NCBI RefSeq assembly: GCF_009828025.1
Contig: NZ_WTYA01000007.1
Coordinates: forward strand, 124,001-188,000
Direction: 5' to 3'
Source of the DNA: Qipengyuania algicida
Lineage (GTDB): Bacteria; Pseudomonadota; Alphaproteobacteria; Sphingomonadales; Sphingomonadaceae
DNA: 64,000 nucleotides
This document shows, one piece after another, positions 8,940 through 18,293 of this stretch. A model generated the notes under the pieces. The model ran no database searches, was not told the DNA's origin, and worked only from the letters and a program-made list of their open reading frames with translations. A program made the position numbers and the translations under genes. How positions within the stretch are numbered: position 1 is the stretch's first letter; every line of letters begins with the position of its first letter.

Positions 8940-9910
8940 ACGCATTACCAGAGGGGATTCACCGCTTTCTCGAGCAGGTGGGCTGGGCCGGGTCGCATAT
9001 CGAGCCGCTGCCGGGCGATGCCTCGTTCCGACGTTATTTCCGCCTGCGCGGCGAACCGGGCGAAGCGATGCTGATGTACGCACCGCCGCCTGAAGAAGAC
9101 CCGGAGCCTTTTCTCGACGTTGCCCGCTGGTTGACCGACAAGGGGTTGCGCGCGCCTGCGATACTTGCCGAAGACCGCGCGCAGGGCTGGGTCCTGAGCG
9201 AGGATTTTGGCGACTGGCGAGTGCGCGAATGGCTCGATGAACATCCCGCCGAAGAGACGGCCATTTACGAAAGGGCGATCGATACTCTGGTTGCGCTCCA
9301 CCACGAGCAGCCCGGACCTTTCCCGCCCTATGATATGGCGGTTTACCTGCGCGAAGCTGTCTTGCTGCCAGAATGGTATTGTCCGGCGATGGGCCTGACT
9401 GTCGATCAGCCGGGTTACCTCAAGAGCTGGGAGCTGGCACTGTCGCCGTTGCTGGCGCGCCAGCATCCCGGCGTTACCGTGCTGCGCGATTACCATGCGG
9501 AGAATATCATGCTGCCGCCAGATGGCAGCCAGGGCCTGATCGATTTCCAGGACGCGCTGATTGGCCACCCGGCCTATGATCTGGTCAGCCTGTTGCAGGA
9601 TGCTCGGCGCGAGGTTGCGCCTGACCTGGAACGGCGGATGCTCGATCGCTATTTCGCTGCCCTCGACGCCGATCCGCAGTTCGAGGCCGACTATGCGGTG
9701 CTCGGTGCGCAGCGCAACGCCAAGATCGTGGGCATCTTCACCCGTCTGGCCAAGCGCGATGGCAAGCCGCGCTATCTGTCGCTGATCCCGCGTGTGTGGG
9801 AAGCGATGGAGCGTGACCTCAAGCACCCCGCGCTGGCGCCGGTAGCGGACTGGTTCGACGCCAATATCCCGCAAGCGATCCGCGACGCGCATGGAGGGGA
9901 GATCGCGTGA
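8936..9910 (+). CDS. amgK: AmgK-like N-acetylmuramate / N-acetylglucosamine anomeric kinase
   Basis: A 324-residue APH-fold kinase. Together with the next gene (murU) it matches the AmgK-MurU pair, in which AmgK phosphorylates the anomeric hydroxyl of MurNAc (and GlcNAc) for direct reuse in peptidoglycan synthesis. The ATP loop GDASFRRYFRL, the catalytic segment VLRDYHAENIMLP and the metal segment LIDFQDALIGHPAYDLVSLL fit AmgK closely. The usual HRD triad reads LRD here, with the catalytic Asp kept. The ATG at 8936 overlaps the tsaE stop; a TTG at 8918 is a less likely start. The APH fold could also suggest drug resistance, but the murU pairing argues for a salvage role. Confidence 0.82.
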   Translation: MNALPEGIHRFLEQVGWAGSHIEPLPGDASFRRYFRLRGEPGEAMLMYAPPPEEDPEPFLDVARWLTDKGLRAPAILAEDRAQGWVLSEDFGDWRVREWLDEHPAEETAIYERAIDTLVALHHEQPGPFPPYDMAVYLREAVLLPEWYCPAMGLTVDQPGYLKSWELALSPLLARQHPGVTVLRDYHAENIMLPPDGSQGLIDFQDALIGHPAYDLVSLLQDARREVAPDLERRMLDRYFAALDADPQFEADYAVLGAQRNAKIVGIFTRLAKRDGKPRYLSLIPRVWEAMERDLKHPALAPVADWFDANIPQAIRDAHGGEIA

Positions 9911-10629
9911 CTGGGCTGGTGACCGACACCGCAATGGTCATGGCCGCAGGCATCGGCAAGCGGATGCGTCCGCTCACCGCGAGCCAGCCAAAGCCGCTGG
10001 TGCGGGTGGCGGGCAAGGCGCTAATCGATCATGCACTCGACCGTCTCGGCGACGCGGGAGTGACGCGTGCGGTGGTCAATGTGCACTATCTCGCCGATGC
10101 ACTGGTAGCGCATGTCGAGCCGCGCAAGTGCCCTTCGATTACGATTTCCGACGAGCGCGAACTCTTGCTCGAAACCGGCGGGGGAATGGTCAAGGCGATG
10201 GCCGCGGGGCAGCTTCCCGACCCGTTCTTTTGTGTCAATGGCGACAGCATCTGGCTCGATGGCCCGCGAAACGCATTTGCCGATTTGTCGGCGCATTGGC
10301 GGCCGGACGACATGGACGCGCTGCTGCTTGTGGTTTCCCATGCTCGTGCGGGGAATTTCGATGGTCCGGGCGATTTCTATATGGATGCGCGCGGGAAATT
10401 GCGGCGCAAGCTTCCGGGTCGGATCGCGCCTTTCATCTATACCGGCATTCAGCTCGTATCGCACCGGCTGCTGCGTGACTCACCACAGGGCGCGTTCTCG
10501 ACCAATATCTTGTGGAATCGCGCGATCGAGGAAGGGCGGCTCTATGGCCTCGCTTTCACCGGTCAGTGGTATGAGGTCGGGCGGCCCGAGCACGTGATCG
10601 CCACAAGGGAAGCGCTGACCGGTGGTTGA
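9907..10629 (+). CDS. murU: MurU-like N-acetylmuramate alpha-1-phosphate uridylyltransferase
   Basis: A 240-residue sugar-nucleotidyltransferase. It has the pyrophosphorylase loop MVMAAGIGKRMRPLT, then PKPLVRVAGKALIDH, ETGGGMVKA and FFCVNGDSIW (metal-binding Asp). In MurU this fold converts MurNAc-1-phosphate plus UTP to UDP-MurNAc, which bypasses the MurA/MurB steps. It starts with GTG inside the amgK stop (GTGA, 9907-9910). The immediate coupling to an APH-type kinase supports MurU over other hexose-phosphate nucleotidyltransferases. Substrate preference cannot be read from sequence. Confidence 0.85.
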   Translation: MTGLVTDTAMVMAAGIGKRMRPLTASQPKPLVRVAGKALIDHALDRLGDAGVTRAVVNVHYLADALVAHVEPRKCPSITISDERELLLETGGGMVKAMAAGQLPDPFFCVNGDSIWLDGPRNAFADLSAHWRPDDMDALLLVVSHARAGNFDGPGDFYMDARGKLRRKLPGRIAPFIYTGIQLVSHRLLRDSPQGAFSTNILWNRAIEEGRLYGLAFTGQWYEVGRPEHVIATREALTGG

Positions 10630-10634
10630 CCGGC

Positions 10635-13634
10635 GTGGCTGACCGACCGGGACCGGAAATCTATTCCATCGCGGCGCACCGCGGCTTCGCCGATGCGTTG
10701 GTGGCAGGTCTGGTGCCGCGGTATCGCGAGGACGGCTTCGGCCTCGCGCGGCTGACGCTTTTGCTGCCGAGCGCCCGTGCGCAGCGGATCGTGACAGAGG
10801 CGTTCATCCGTCATTCCGGGGCAAACGGCGAGGCAGGGCTGCTGATGCCGCGGATGGCGGTGGTTGGCGATCTCGATCTCGACGAGCGGCTTGCCAACCT
10901 GTTCGATCCTCTGGACGGCATCGATATTCCGCCCGCCGTGGATCCGATGCGCCGCCTGTTCGCGCTGACCGGCTTGATCGCCGAGGACGAGGAAACGCAG
11001 GGCAGGGTGCCGCCAAAAGGCGCGGCACTGATCCGGCTTGCGCGCGAGATGGCGGCAACGATGGATCGGTTGCTGATCGAGGAAATCAGTCCAGCCGATC
11101 TTATGGACCCCGCTGTCGTCAGTCTGGACAAGGATCTCGCCGCCCACTGGCAGGAATCATTGCGCAGCTTTGCGCGGGTGCAGGCGCGCTGGAATGCAAG
11201 GCTGGCCGAATGGGCAGCCATCGATACTGCGACCCGACGCAATCTGTTGTTCGATGCCGCCGCAAGGCGCTGGCGCAGCAATCCGCCGAACACGCCGCTG
11301 ATCGCGGCCGGGGTGACCAGTGCTGCACCGGCGCTCGCGCGGCTGCTGCGCGTGGTCAGCGAATTGCCGCAAGGCGCGGTGATCCTGCCGGACCTGGACT
11401 TGTCGATGAGCGGTGATGTCTGGGAGGAACTGGGACGTGCCGGTGCCACACCGGAACCGGGCGCGGAACCCTTCGCGCGCGGCGATGCGGTGACCCATCC
11501 GCAATATCACCTCAAATTGCTGCTCAACCGCATGGGCGTTGCGCGCGAGGAAGTGCGGCCATGGCATCGCCGTGGCGAAGCTGCCGCGCCGCCAGAGCGC
11601 AGCCATGCGATTTCGGCCCTGTTCCTGCCTCCGAAAGCCAGCCGGAGCTGGGCCGACCTGCCCGCCGACAAGCGTCGCTTGGCAGGCCTGAGGATCATGC
11701 GCAGCGCCAACCCGGAGGACGAGGCGCAGGCTGTGGCGCTGCTGGTGCGCGAAGCGCTGGAAACACCGGCAAAGCGCGTCGCGGTGGTCACGCCTGATCG
11801 CACTCTCGCGCGACGGATCGTCGCCCATTGCGCCCGCTGGGGCATCGAGGCGGACGATTCCGCCGGGCGCCCACTCTGCGATACCGCGGCGGGTCGGCTG
11901 TTGCTGCTGCTGGCGGAGATCATGGCGTCTGGGCCAGCTCCAGTCACGCTGACTGCGCTGCTGATGCATCCGCTGGTGGGTGAAGAGGACAAGCGCGGTG
12001 AATGGCTCGCCAACACCCGCGCTCTCGAGCGGAGTTTGCGCGGCCCGCGACCGCGCGAAGGGCTGGCGCCGCTGCGCGCAATCATTGCGCGACTGGAGCA
12101 ATCGCAACCCGGCCTTGGCGTGTGGTGGGAGCGGGTCGAGGCCGATCTCGCTCCCCTGCTGGAAACCGACGAGAGTTTTGCCTTCGACGAGGCGTTGACC
12201 GTGCTCGCCAATGCCGCCGAAGCTTTCGCAGGCGACCGCGCATGGGCGCGCGAGGATGGTCGCGCGCTTGCCCGATTGATCGAGGATTTGCGCCTTCATG
12301 CCGGTGAGGCCGGGACGCGGCTCGCGCGGGAGGAAATCGACGTGGTGCTCCGCGATGTGATGGAGCAGGTCGCGGTGCGTCCGCCATGGGGCGGCCATTC
12401 GCGCGTCGCGGTCTACGGACTGCTCGAATCGCGCATGAGCCGGGCCGATCTGGTGATTTGCGCGGGGCTGAACGAAGGCGTCTGGCCGCCGCGCGGCTCG
12501 GTCGATGCACTGCTCGCGCCGCCTGTGCTGCGCCAGCTGGGTGTACCGGGCGGGGATTTCCGTATTGGTCTTGCCGCGCATGATCTGGCCGGTGCGCTCG
12601 GCGCGCCGGAGATCGTACTGAGCAGGGCGGAGCGCGACGCAGGCGGCCCCACCATCCCTTCGCGTTTCCTGCTGCGGGTCGAGGCTCTGCTGGGTGATAT
12701 GGCCGAGCGCCATCGCGAAACGCGCGCGGTCGAGCTGGCCCGCTCGCTGACCATCGCCGAGCCCAGTCCGCCTTATCCGCAGCCCATGCCCAAGCCGAGT
12801 GCCGAGCAGCGCGATGTCGACATTTCGGCCACTGCGCTCGATCGCTTGCTTGGCGATCCTTACCAATTCTACGCCGGCAAGATCCTCGCCCTGCCGCAGC
12901 TCGACCCGGTCGATGCCGAGCCCAGCGCGGCGTGGCAGGGAACGCTGGTTCACGACATCCTCCAGCGCTGGCACGAGGCCTGCCGCTCTGATCCCGATTC
13001 CGCAATTGAGCCAATCATGGCCGCCGTGATGGAGGAGCAAAACATCAATCCGCTGCTCGCTGCGCTGTGGCAACCGCGCCTTGCCGCCGCGCTCGAATGG
13101 ATCGTGGGCGAAGTGCGCCAGAGCGACCGCGCGGTGCTGGCGGTCGAGGCAAAGGGTGAAATGGATTTCGATGGGGTGCATATTCATGGCCGCGCCGATA
13201 GGATCGACCGCCTGCGGGACGGCGGTCTGGCGATCGTCGATTACAAGACCGGCGGACCGCCTTCGCCGACGCAGGTCAAGAAAGGCTATGCCCTGCAACT
13301 TGGCGTGCTCGGCCTGATTGCCGAGGCGAGCGGGTTCAAAGCGCTGGATGGGGCGGCTGAAGCATTCGAATACTGGTCTCTTGGCAGCAGCGACAAGAGC
13401 GCAACCGGCTTCGGTTATCGCGAAACCCCGCTCGACCGACGGACTGGACCGACCAGCGAGGAATTCCTGCCCGAAACGCGCATTTTCCTGAAAAAGGCGA
13501 TTGAGCGATACATCAAGGGCGATGACCCGTTCACGGCGCGCGAAAACCCCGACTATCCGGCCTATGATACCTATGATCAGTTGATGCGGCTCGCCGAATG
13601 GTTGCCGCGTCTGGCCGAGGACGACACGCCATGA
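10635..13634 (+). CDS. addB: Double-strand break repair protein AddB
   Basis: The second subunit of the AddAB helicase-nuclease, which resects double-strand ends for RecA loading and replaces RecBCD. About 1000 residues. The N-terminal half is a degenerate helicase-like region (IYSIAAHRGFADALVAGL at the start). The C-terminal nuclease carries GRADRIDRL...LAIVDYKTGGPP, the RecB-nuclease D...DYK motif, and the following QLGVLGL. It may start at GTG 10635 (GGTGG seven bases upstream) or at TTG 10626, inside the murU stop. The last bases overlap addA (ATGA). The long minus-strand open frame beneath it is a GC shadow. Confidence 0.95.
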   Translation: MADRPGPEIYSIAAHRGFADALVAGLVPRYREDGFGLARLTLLLPSARAQRIVTEAFIRHSGANGEAGLLMPRMAVVGDLDLDERLANLFDPLDGIDIPPAVDPMRRLFALTGLIAEDEETQGRVPPKGAALIRLAREMAATMDRLLIEEISPADLMDPAVVSLDKDLAAHWQESLRSFARVQARWNARLAEWAAIDTATRRNLLFDAAARRWRSNPPNTPLIAAGVTSAAPALARLLRVVSELPQGAVILPDLDLSMSGDVWEELGRAGATPEPGAEPFARGDAVTHPQYHLKLLLNRMGVAREEVRPWHRRGEAAAPPERSHAISALFLPPKASRSWADLPADKRRLAGLRIMRSANPEDEAQAVALLVREALETPAKRVAVVTPDRTLARRIVAHCARWGIEADDSAGRPLCDTAAGRLLLLLAEIMASGPAPVTLTALLMHPLVGEEDKRGEWLANTRALERSLRGPRPREGLAPLRAIIARLEQSQPGLGVWWERVEADLAPLLETDESFAFDEALTVLANAAEAFAGDRAWAREDGRALARLIEDLRLHAGEAGTRLAREEIDVVLRDVMEQVAVRPPWGGHSRVAVYGLLESRMSRADLVICAGLNEGVWPPRGSVDALLAPPVLRQLGVPGGDFRIGLAAHDLAGALGAPEIVLSRAERDAGGPTIPSRFLLRVEALLGDMAERHRETRAVELARSLTIAEPSPPYPQPMPKPSAEQRDVDISATALDRLLGDPYQFYAGKILALPQLDPVDAEPSAAWQGTLVHDILQRWHEACRSDPDSAIEPIMAAVMEEQNINPLLAALWQPRLAAALEWIVGEVRQSDRAVLAVEAKGEMDFDGVHIHGRADRIDRLRDGGLAIVDYKTGGPPSPTQVKKGYALQLGVLGLIAEASGFKALDGAAEAFEYWSLGSSDKSATGFGYRETPLDRRTGPTSEEFLPETRIFLKKAIERYIKGDDPFTARENPDYPAYDTYDQLMRLAEWLPRLAEDDTP

Positions 13635-16600
13635 GCGGCGCAGTCTATCCGCTGCATGACAAGCAACGCGACGCGGTCGATCCGCGCGATAGCGTGTGGC
13701 TGTCCGCATCCGCCGGGACAGGCAAGACACAGGTCTTGTCCGCGCGCGTGCTGCGCTTGCTGCTCGAACCTTCAACACAGCCCTCGGACATCCTGTGCCT
13801 GACCTTCACCAAGGCCGGCGCGGCGGAAATGGCGGTGCGGGTCAATCAGGTGCTCGCCCGCTGGGTGCGGATGGACGACGCACAGCTTGGCCGTGAGCTG
13901 GGCTATCTCGGCGGGTCCGCCGATCCCGAAACCCGTGCAAGGGCACGCTCGCTGTTCGCCAGCGTGCTCGATTGTCCTGGCGGTGGCCTCAGGATCGATA
14001 CGATCCACGCCTTCGCGCAATATCTCATCTCCGCCTTTCCCGGCGAGGCGGGTGTGCTGCCGGGCGTGCGCGCACTGGAAGACCGCGAGCGCGCGCTGCT
14101 GAGCGATGAGGTGCTAACGCAATTGGTGGTGGATGCGCGTCGGTCCGGCGACACCGCCACGCTGGACGCACTCGGCGATATGAGCCGCCGAAAAGGCCCG
14201 GACGGGGTCAAGCGTTGGCTGATGCGCTGCGCCGGAGCGGCTGACCTGTGGAACGGTCCAGGGGGCTGGCAACCGCCGATGCGTGCGCGGGTGTGCCAGC
14301 TTCTGGGGATTGCAAACGATGCGGACGAGCAAACGCTGGTCGCGCTGTGCGGGGACGACAGCTTCGATTTGGCGTCGCTCCGGCAGTGTCTTGCGCATTA
14401 TGGCGAGTGGAAAGCAGCGTCGGGTGCGAAGGCGGTCGAGGCGATCGGGGCTTGGCTGGATTGCGATGCACCAGCGCGTCTGGCGACCCTCGGACAGCTC
14501 GCGGACGCGCTGTTCTTCAAGAACGGCAATCCCAAACTCCCAAAGAACGCAGATCCGGCATTCGCAGCTGCGAGCGCCAGGGTGGGCGATCACATCGCCG
14601 CGATTCGCGAACTGGCGTTGCTGATCGAGCTGGCCGATTTTCTCACCGCGCAATTGGAAGTCGGGCGTCGCTTCTCGCTGATGTGGGAGGAGGCCAAGCA
14701 GCGCGACGGGTTGGTCGATTTCGACGATCTCATCCGCCGCGCCGCGCGCCTGCTCTCGGATGCCAATCTCGGCCCATGGATACGCTTCAAGCTCGACCGG
14801 CAGTTCGACCATATACTGATCGACGAGGCGCAGGACACCAACGCCGCGCAATGGGCGATCATCGATGCACTGACCGATGATTTCTTCTCGGGTGAGGGTG
14901 TCCATGGTGATCGGCTGCGCACCATCTTCACCGTCGGGGACGTCAAGCAGGCGATCTTCGGCTTCCAGGGCACCAGTCCGAGGAATTTCACGCAGGCGCG
15001 GGAGAGGGTCGCCAACCGCATGGCGCGCAGCGCCGAAGCGGCACAGGAATTGCGCGGCGGGCCGAACCTGCGCCCCTTGCAGGATCTTGATCTCGAACGC
15101 TCCTTCCGCACGGCGGAAGCGATCCTGGCGTTTGTCGATAAAGCCATCGCCATGATCGGCCCGCCCAGCTTCGGGCTCGAGAAAGCGCCGCCGGACCATA
15201 TCGGTGAGAGCCGTCCGGGTCTTGTCGCCCAGTGGAATCTGATCATCGACGGCAGCAGCGAGGCGGAGGAAGAGGCGCAGCACGATTGGCTGGCGCGCCA
15301 TGACCGCACCTTGGCCGACAAGATTGCACGGCAGGTGGCACAGTGGCTCGATCCTGACGGGGCCGGCCTCCCGCTGGTCAAGGGCGAGAAGCCCGGCACT
15401 GCAAGGCGTGCCGGCCCGGGCGACATCATGGTGCTGGTGCGCAAACGCCGCGAACTGGCTTCGCTGATCGTTGCGCGGCTCTATGCGCATGGTGTGCCGG
15501 TGGCGGGTGTCGACCGCCTGCGATTGGGGGCACCGCTTGCGGTGCAGGATTTGATGGCCGCGCTGCGTTTTGCGGTGCAGCCGCTCGATGATTTGAATCT
15601 CGCCAATTTGCTGGTCTCTCCGCTGATCGGCTGGACTCAGGAAGAGCTGCTCGAAGAGGCCTATCGTCCGAACCGGAAGCGCCTCTGGCACCATTTGCGT
15701 GAGGCTGATGGCGGGGTGGCAGGCGCTGCGGTCGACAAGCTGAGGACGATCCTCGCGCGCGCCGACTTCGACAGTCCGCAGGCGCTGCTGCACTGGCTGC
15801 TGACCGGACCATTCGACGCGCGCAGGCGGTTGGTCGCGCGCCTCGGCGTCGAAGCAAACGATCCGATTGACGAATTGCTCAACGCCGCATCCGCCTACGC
15901 CAGCGCGCATACCGCCAGCCTTCAGGGTTTCATCCGCTGGTTCGACGCGGGCGAGGGAGAGTTGAAGCGCGAGGCGGGCGAAGCGGGCGATCTCGTAAGG
16001 GTGATGACGGTGCATGGCTCCAAGGGGCTTCAGGCGCCGATCGTGATCCTTGCGGACGCGGCGATCGCGCCGGACTCGCCCGGCGAGCTTGAGCTTTTCG
16101 AGACGTCCCTGGGGGAAGAGACGGGCAGGGCGGTGCCGCTGCCCGCATTGTCCAAAGAGCAGCGTGTCGGCCCGATCGCTGCAGCCCATGAACAGGCGGC
16201 GGCACGCGAGCTGGAGGAGCACTGGCGACTGCTCTATGTCGCGATGACCCGCGCGGAAGAGGCACTGTTCATTGCCGGTTCGCTCGGCCCGCGCGACGCC
16301 AGGCGCGGCGAGGCGCATGAGGATAGTTGGTACGCGCGGCTGTCGCTCCTGTTCGAGGATGAACCGCTCGAAGATCCGATCTGGGGCGCGCGGCGCGAAT
16401 GGGGCGCGCTGACCACTCTCGTGCCGCAATCCGCGGCTCAGGGTGCCGATGCCGCTATCGATCAGCCGACGTGGCTGGAGCGCCCCGCACCCGAGGAACC
16501 GCGCCCGCCACGCCCACTAGCACCCTCCGGCCTTGGTGAGATCGAGGCGAGCGACCCGCCGCTGCCTCCCGAAGGTGCGCGGATCGCGGCACGGCGTGGC

Positions 16601-17122
16601 GTATTGATCCACGGCCTGCTCGAGCGTTTGCCCAATGTCGCTCCCGCCGATCGCGAGGAGCGCGGCACCGTCTGGCTTGCCCGGCAGGCGGCGGATGTCG
16701 ATGCGTCCGAGCGCAAGGCCATGCTCGACAGCGCGCTCGCTGTGTTGGACGATCCAAGTTTTGCCGATATCTTTGCGCCGGATAGCCTCGCAGAAATTCC
16801 GCTGGCAGCGATCGTCGGCGGACGCGTGGTGGCGGGCACCGCCGACCGTCTGCTGGTCAGCCAAACCGAAGTGAAAGTAGTCGATTTCAAGACGTCTAGG
16901 CGTCCGCCGCTCCGGGTGGAGGATGTGCCGGAGGCGACATTGCGCCAGATGGCTGCTTACGTGGCCGCGCTCGAAGCGATCTATCCCGGGCGGACTGTTA
17001 CCGCGGGACTGCTTTATACCCAAACCCCGCAGCTCATCGCCTTGCCGCGCACTTTGATCGAGGAATACAAGGGCCGCTTGATGGCGGGCGAGGAAAGCTT
17101 TGCCCGCTCGCGTATTGAGTAA
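13631..17122 (+). CDS. addA: Double-strand break repair helicase AddA
   Basis: A UvrD-type 3'-5' helicase and nuclease of about 1163 residues, partner of AddB. Walker A is SASAGTGKTQ with K32; motif II reads LIDEAQDTNAAQW; the helicase motif VMTVHGSKGLQAPIVIL lies in the middle. The C-terminal nuclease has GTADRLLV...VKVVDFKTSRRPP, followed by LRQMAAYVAAL. The ATG at 13631 overlaps the addB stop. An upstream in-frame start (13598) would lie inside addB and is rejected. trxA follows after 47 bases. Confidence 0.97.
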   Translation: MSGAVYPLHDKQRDAVDPRDSVWLSASAGTGKTQVLSARVLRLLLEPSTQPSDILCLTFTKAGAAEMAVRVNQVLARWVRMDDAQLGRELGYLGGSADPETRARARSLFASVLDCPGGGLRIDTIHAFAQYLISAFPGEAGVLPGVRALEDRERALLSDEVLTQLVVDARRSGDTATLDALGDMSRRKGPDGVKRWLMRCAGAADLWNGPGGWQPPMRARVCQLLGIANDADEQTLVALCGDDSFDLASLRQCLAHYGEWKAASGAKAVEAIGAWLDCDAPARLATLGQLADALFFKNGNPKLPKNADPAFAAASARVGDHIAAIRELALLIELADFLTAQLEVGRRFSLMWEEAKQRDGLVDFDDLIRRAARLLSDANLGPWIRFKLDRQFDHILIDEAQDTNAAQWAIIDALTDDFFSGEGVHGDRLRTIFTVGDVKQAIFGFQGTSPRNFTQARERVANRMARSAEAAQELRGGPNLRPLQDLDLERSFRTAEAILAFVDKAIAMIGPPSFGLEKAPPDHIGESRPGLVAQWNLIIDGSSEAEEEAQHDWLARHDRTLADKIARQVAQWLDPDGAGLPLVKGEKPGTARRAGPGDIMVLVRKRRELASLIVARLYAHGVPVAGVDRLRLGAPLAVQDLMAALRFAVQPLDDLNLANLLVSPLIGWTQEELLEEAYRPNRKRLWHHLREADGGVAGAAVDKLRTILARADFDSPQALLHWLLTGPFDARRRLVARLGVEANDPIDELLNAASAYASAHTASLQGFIRWFDAGEGELKREAGEAGDLVRVMTVHGSKGLQAPIVILADAAIAPDSPGELELFETSLGEETGRAVPLPALSKEQRVGPIAAAHEQAAARELEEHWRLLYVAMTRAEEALFIAGSLGPRDARRGEAHEDSWYARLSLLFEDEPLEDPIWGARREWGALTTLVPQSAAQGADAAIDQPTWLERPAPEEPRPPRPLAPSGLGEIEASDPPLPPEGARIAARRGVLIHGLLERLPNVAPADREERGTVWLARQAADVDASERKAMLDSALAVLDDPSFADIFAPDSLAEIPLAAIVGGRVVAGTADRLLVSQTEVKVVDFKTSRRPPLRVEDVPEATLRQMAAYVAALEAIYPGRTVTAGLLYTQTPQLIALPRTLIEEYKGRLMAGEESFARSRIE

Positions 17123-17169
17123 TGATGCTCGCACACTAGATCATGGGCATACGATAGAGGAGAAATTCC

Positions 17170-17490
17170 ATGGCGACCGTTGCCGTCACCGATTCCAGTT
17201 TCCAGTCCGACGTCCTCGACGCCGGCAAGCCCGTTCTGGTCGATTTCTGGGCCGATTGGTGCGGGCCGTGCAAGATGATCGCCCCCGCGCTGGAAGAGCT
17301 GAGCGACGAGCTGGGCGAGAAGGTCACCATCGCCAAGATGGACATCATGGAGAACCCCGAAGTGCCGGGGCAGATGGGCGTGCAGGGCATTCCCTATCTG
17401 GTGCTGTTCAAGGACGGCAAACCGGCAGCGCAGATGCGTGGCGCCGCTCCCAAGAGCCAGCTCAAGAGCTGGCTGGAAGGCGAACTCTAG
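17170..17490 (+). CDS. trxA: Thioredoxin
   Basis: A 106-residue thioredoxin, the cytosolic dithiol-disulfide reductant for ribonucleotide reductase and other targets. The active site is WCGPC with C31 and C34; the cis-proline segment [11 protein letters not shown] is present. AGGAG precedes the ATG by about seven bases. It ends the divL-to-trxA run. Its stop shares the bases CTAG (17487-17490) with the stop of the convergent phosphatase gene, so no terminator fits between them. Confidence 0.97.
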   Translation: MATVAVTDSSFQSDVLDAGKPVLVDFWADWCGPCKMIAPALEELSDELGEKVTIAKMDIMENPEVPGQMGVQGIPYLVLFKDGKPAAQMRGAAPKSQLKSWLEGEL

Positions 17491-18293
17491 GACAATTGCT
17501 CATAACGCGCGGCGAGATCGTCCCACAGGGCGGGGCTCGCTGCGCCGAGCAATCCGGTGCGTTCGATCTCGTCGACGCGATAGGGTGAGCCATCGAGACG
17601 CGCGGCCTTGCCGCCTGCTTCGTTAAGCCACAACACCCCCGCCGCATGATCCCAGGCCAGCGTGCGGTTGAATATCGACACGTCGTTTTGGCCCAGCGCG
17701 AGACGCGGATATTGTTCGGCCGCACAGCGCGGCGTGTCGACCAGCCGATAATGTGGTGCGACATGGTTGCGGACCATTTCGCGTTCGGCTGGGTCCATGA
17801 AAATCGTCGAGATGGCGGCGACGGGTGGTTGCTCGCCGCTCGCTGTCGCTGAAATCCTCTCGCCATCGATGAATGCGCCCTTGCCGCGATGGGCGATGCA
17901 CAGCCTGTCTGTCAGCACATCGTAGATCCACCCGGTATGCGCTTCGCCCGCCGATGCCATGGCAATCAATATGCCGAATGGCGGCTTTCCTTGCGCGAAA
18001 TTATGTGTGCCGTCGATCGGGTCGACGATCCAGCAATCGTCCCTGAGCCGTTGCAGAACGGAAGGATCGGCGTGCGCGGCTTCCTCGCCGACGATGGGGA
18101 GGCCCGGGATGATGCGTTGAAGGCCTTCTGCCAGCATTTCCTCGGCGAGCCGGTCGGCCACGGTGACGAAATCGTCCTCAGCCTTCTCCATGATCTGGTC
18201 CGACGACAGCGACTGGTAATGCGGCAGGATCGCCTCGCGCGAGACTGCACGCAGCAGCTCCTGCATCGATGTGTGCAACGCGTCGGGGCTCAC
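17487..18293 (-). CDS. Inositol monophosphatase family protein
   Basis: A 268-residue Mg-dependent phosphatase of the IMPase superfamily. It has GEEAAH (metal ligand), [17 protein letters not shown] (the family signature) and [18 protein letters not shown] near the C-terminus. Members hydrolyse inositol phosphates, histidinol phosphate (HisN type) or 3'-phosphoadenosine 5'-phosphate; the substrate here is not decidable from sequence. The GTG at 18293 overlaps the argJ stop (GTGA), which couples it to argJ and makes an amino-acid biosynthetic role such as HisN conceivable. An upstream in-frame ATG at 18347 lies within argJ and is rejected. Confidence 0.9.
   Translation of the reverse strand: MSPDALHTSMQELLRAVSREAILPHYQSLSSDQIMEKAEDDFVTVADRLAEEMLAEGLQRIIPGLPIVGEEAAHADPSVLQRLRDDCWIVDPIDGTHNFAQGKPPFGILIAMASAGEAHTGWIYDVLTDRLCIAHRGKGAFIDGERISATASGEQPPVAAISTIFMDPAEREMVRNHVAPHYRLVDTPRCAAEQYPRLALGQNDVSIFNRTLAWDHAAGVLWLNEAGGKAARLDGSPYRVDEIERTGLLGAASPALWDDLAARYEQLS

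Noticed and set aside
11157..13778. An 873-codon open frame on the minus strand
   Set aside because: It lies entirely across addB and the start of addA in the other strand; composition is Arg/Gln/Ala-rich with no recognisable domain. A shadow of GC-rich codons.
14114..16429. A 771-codon minus-strand frame
   Set aside because: Antisense of addA; the helicase motifs are on the plus strand.
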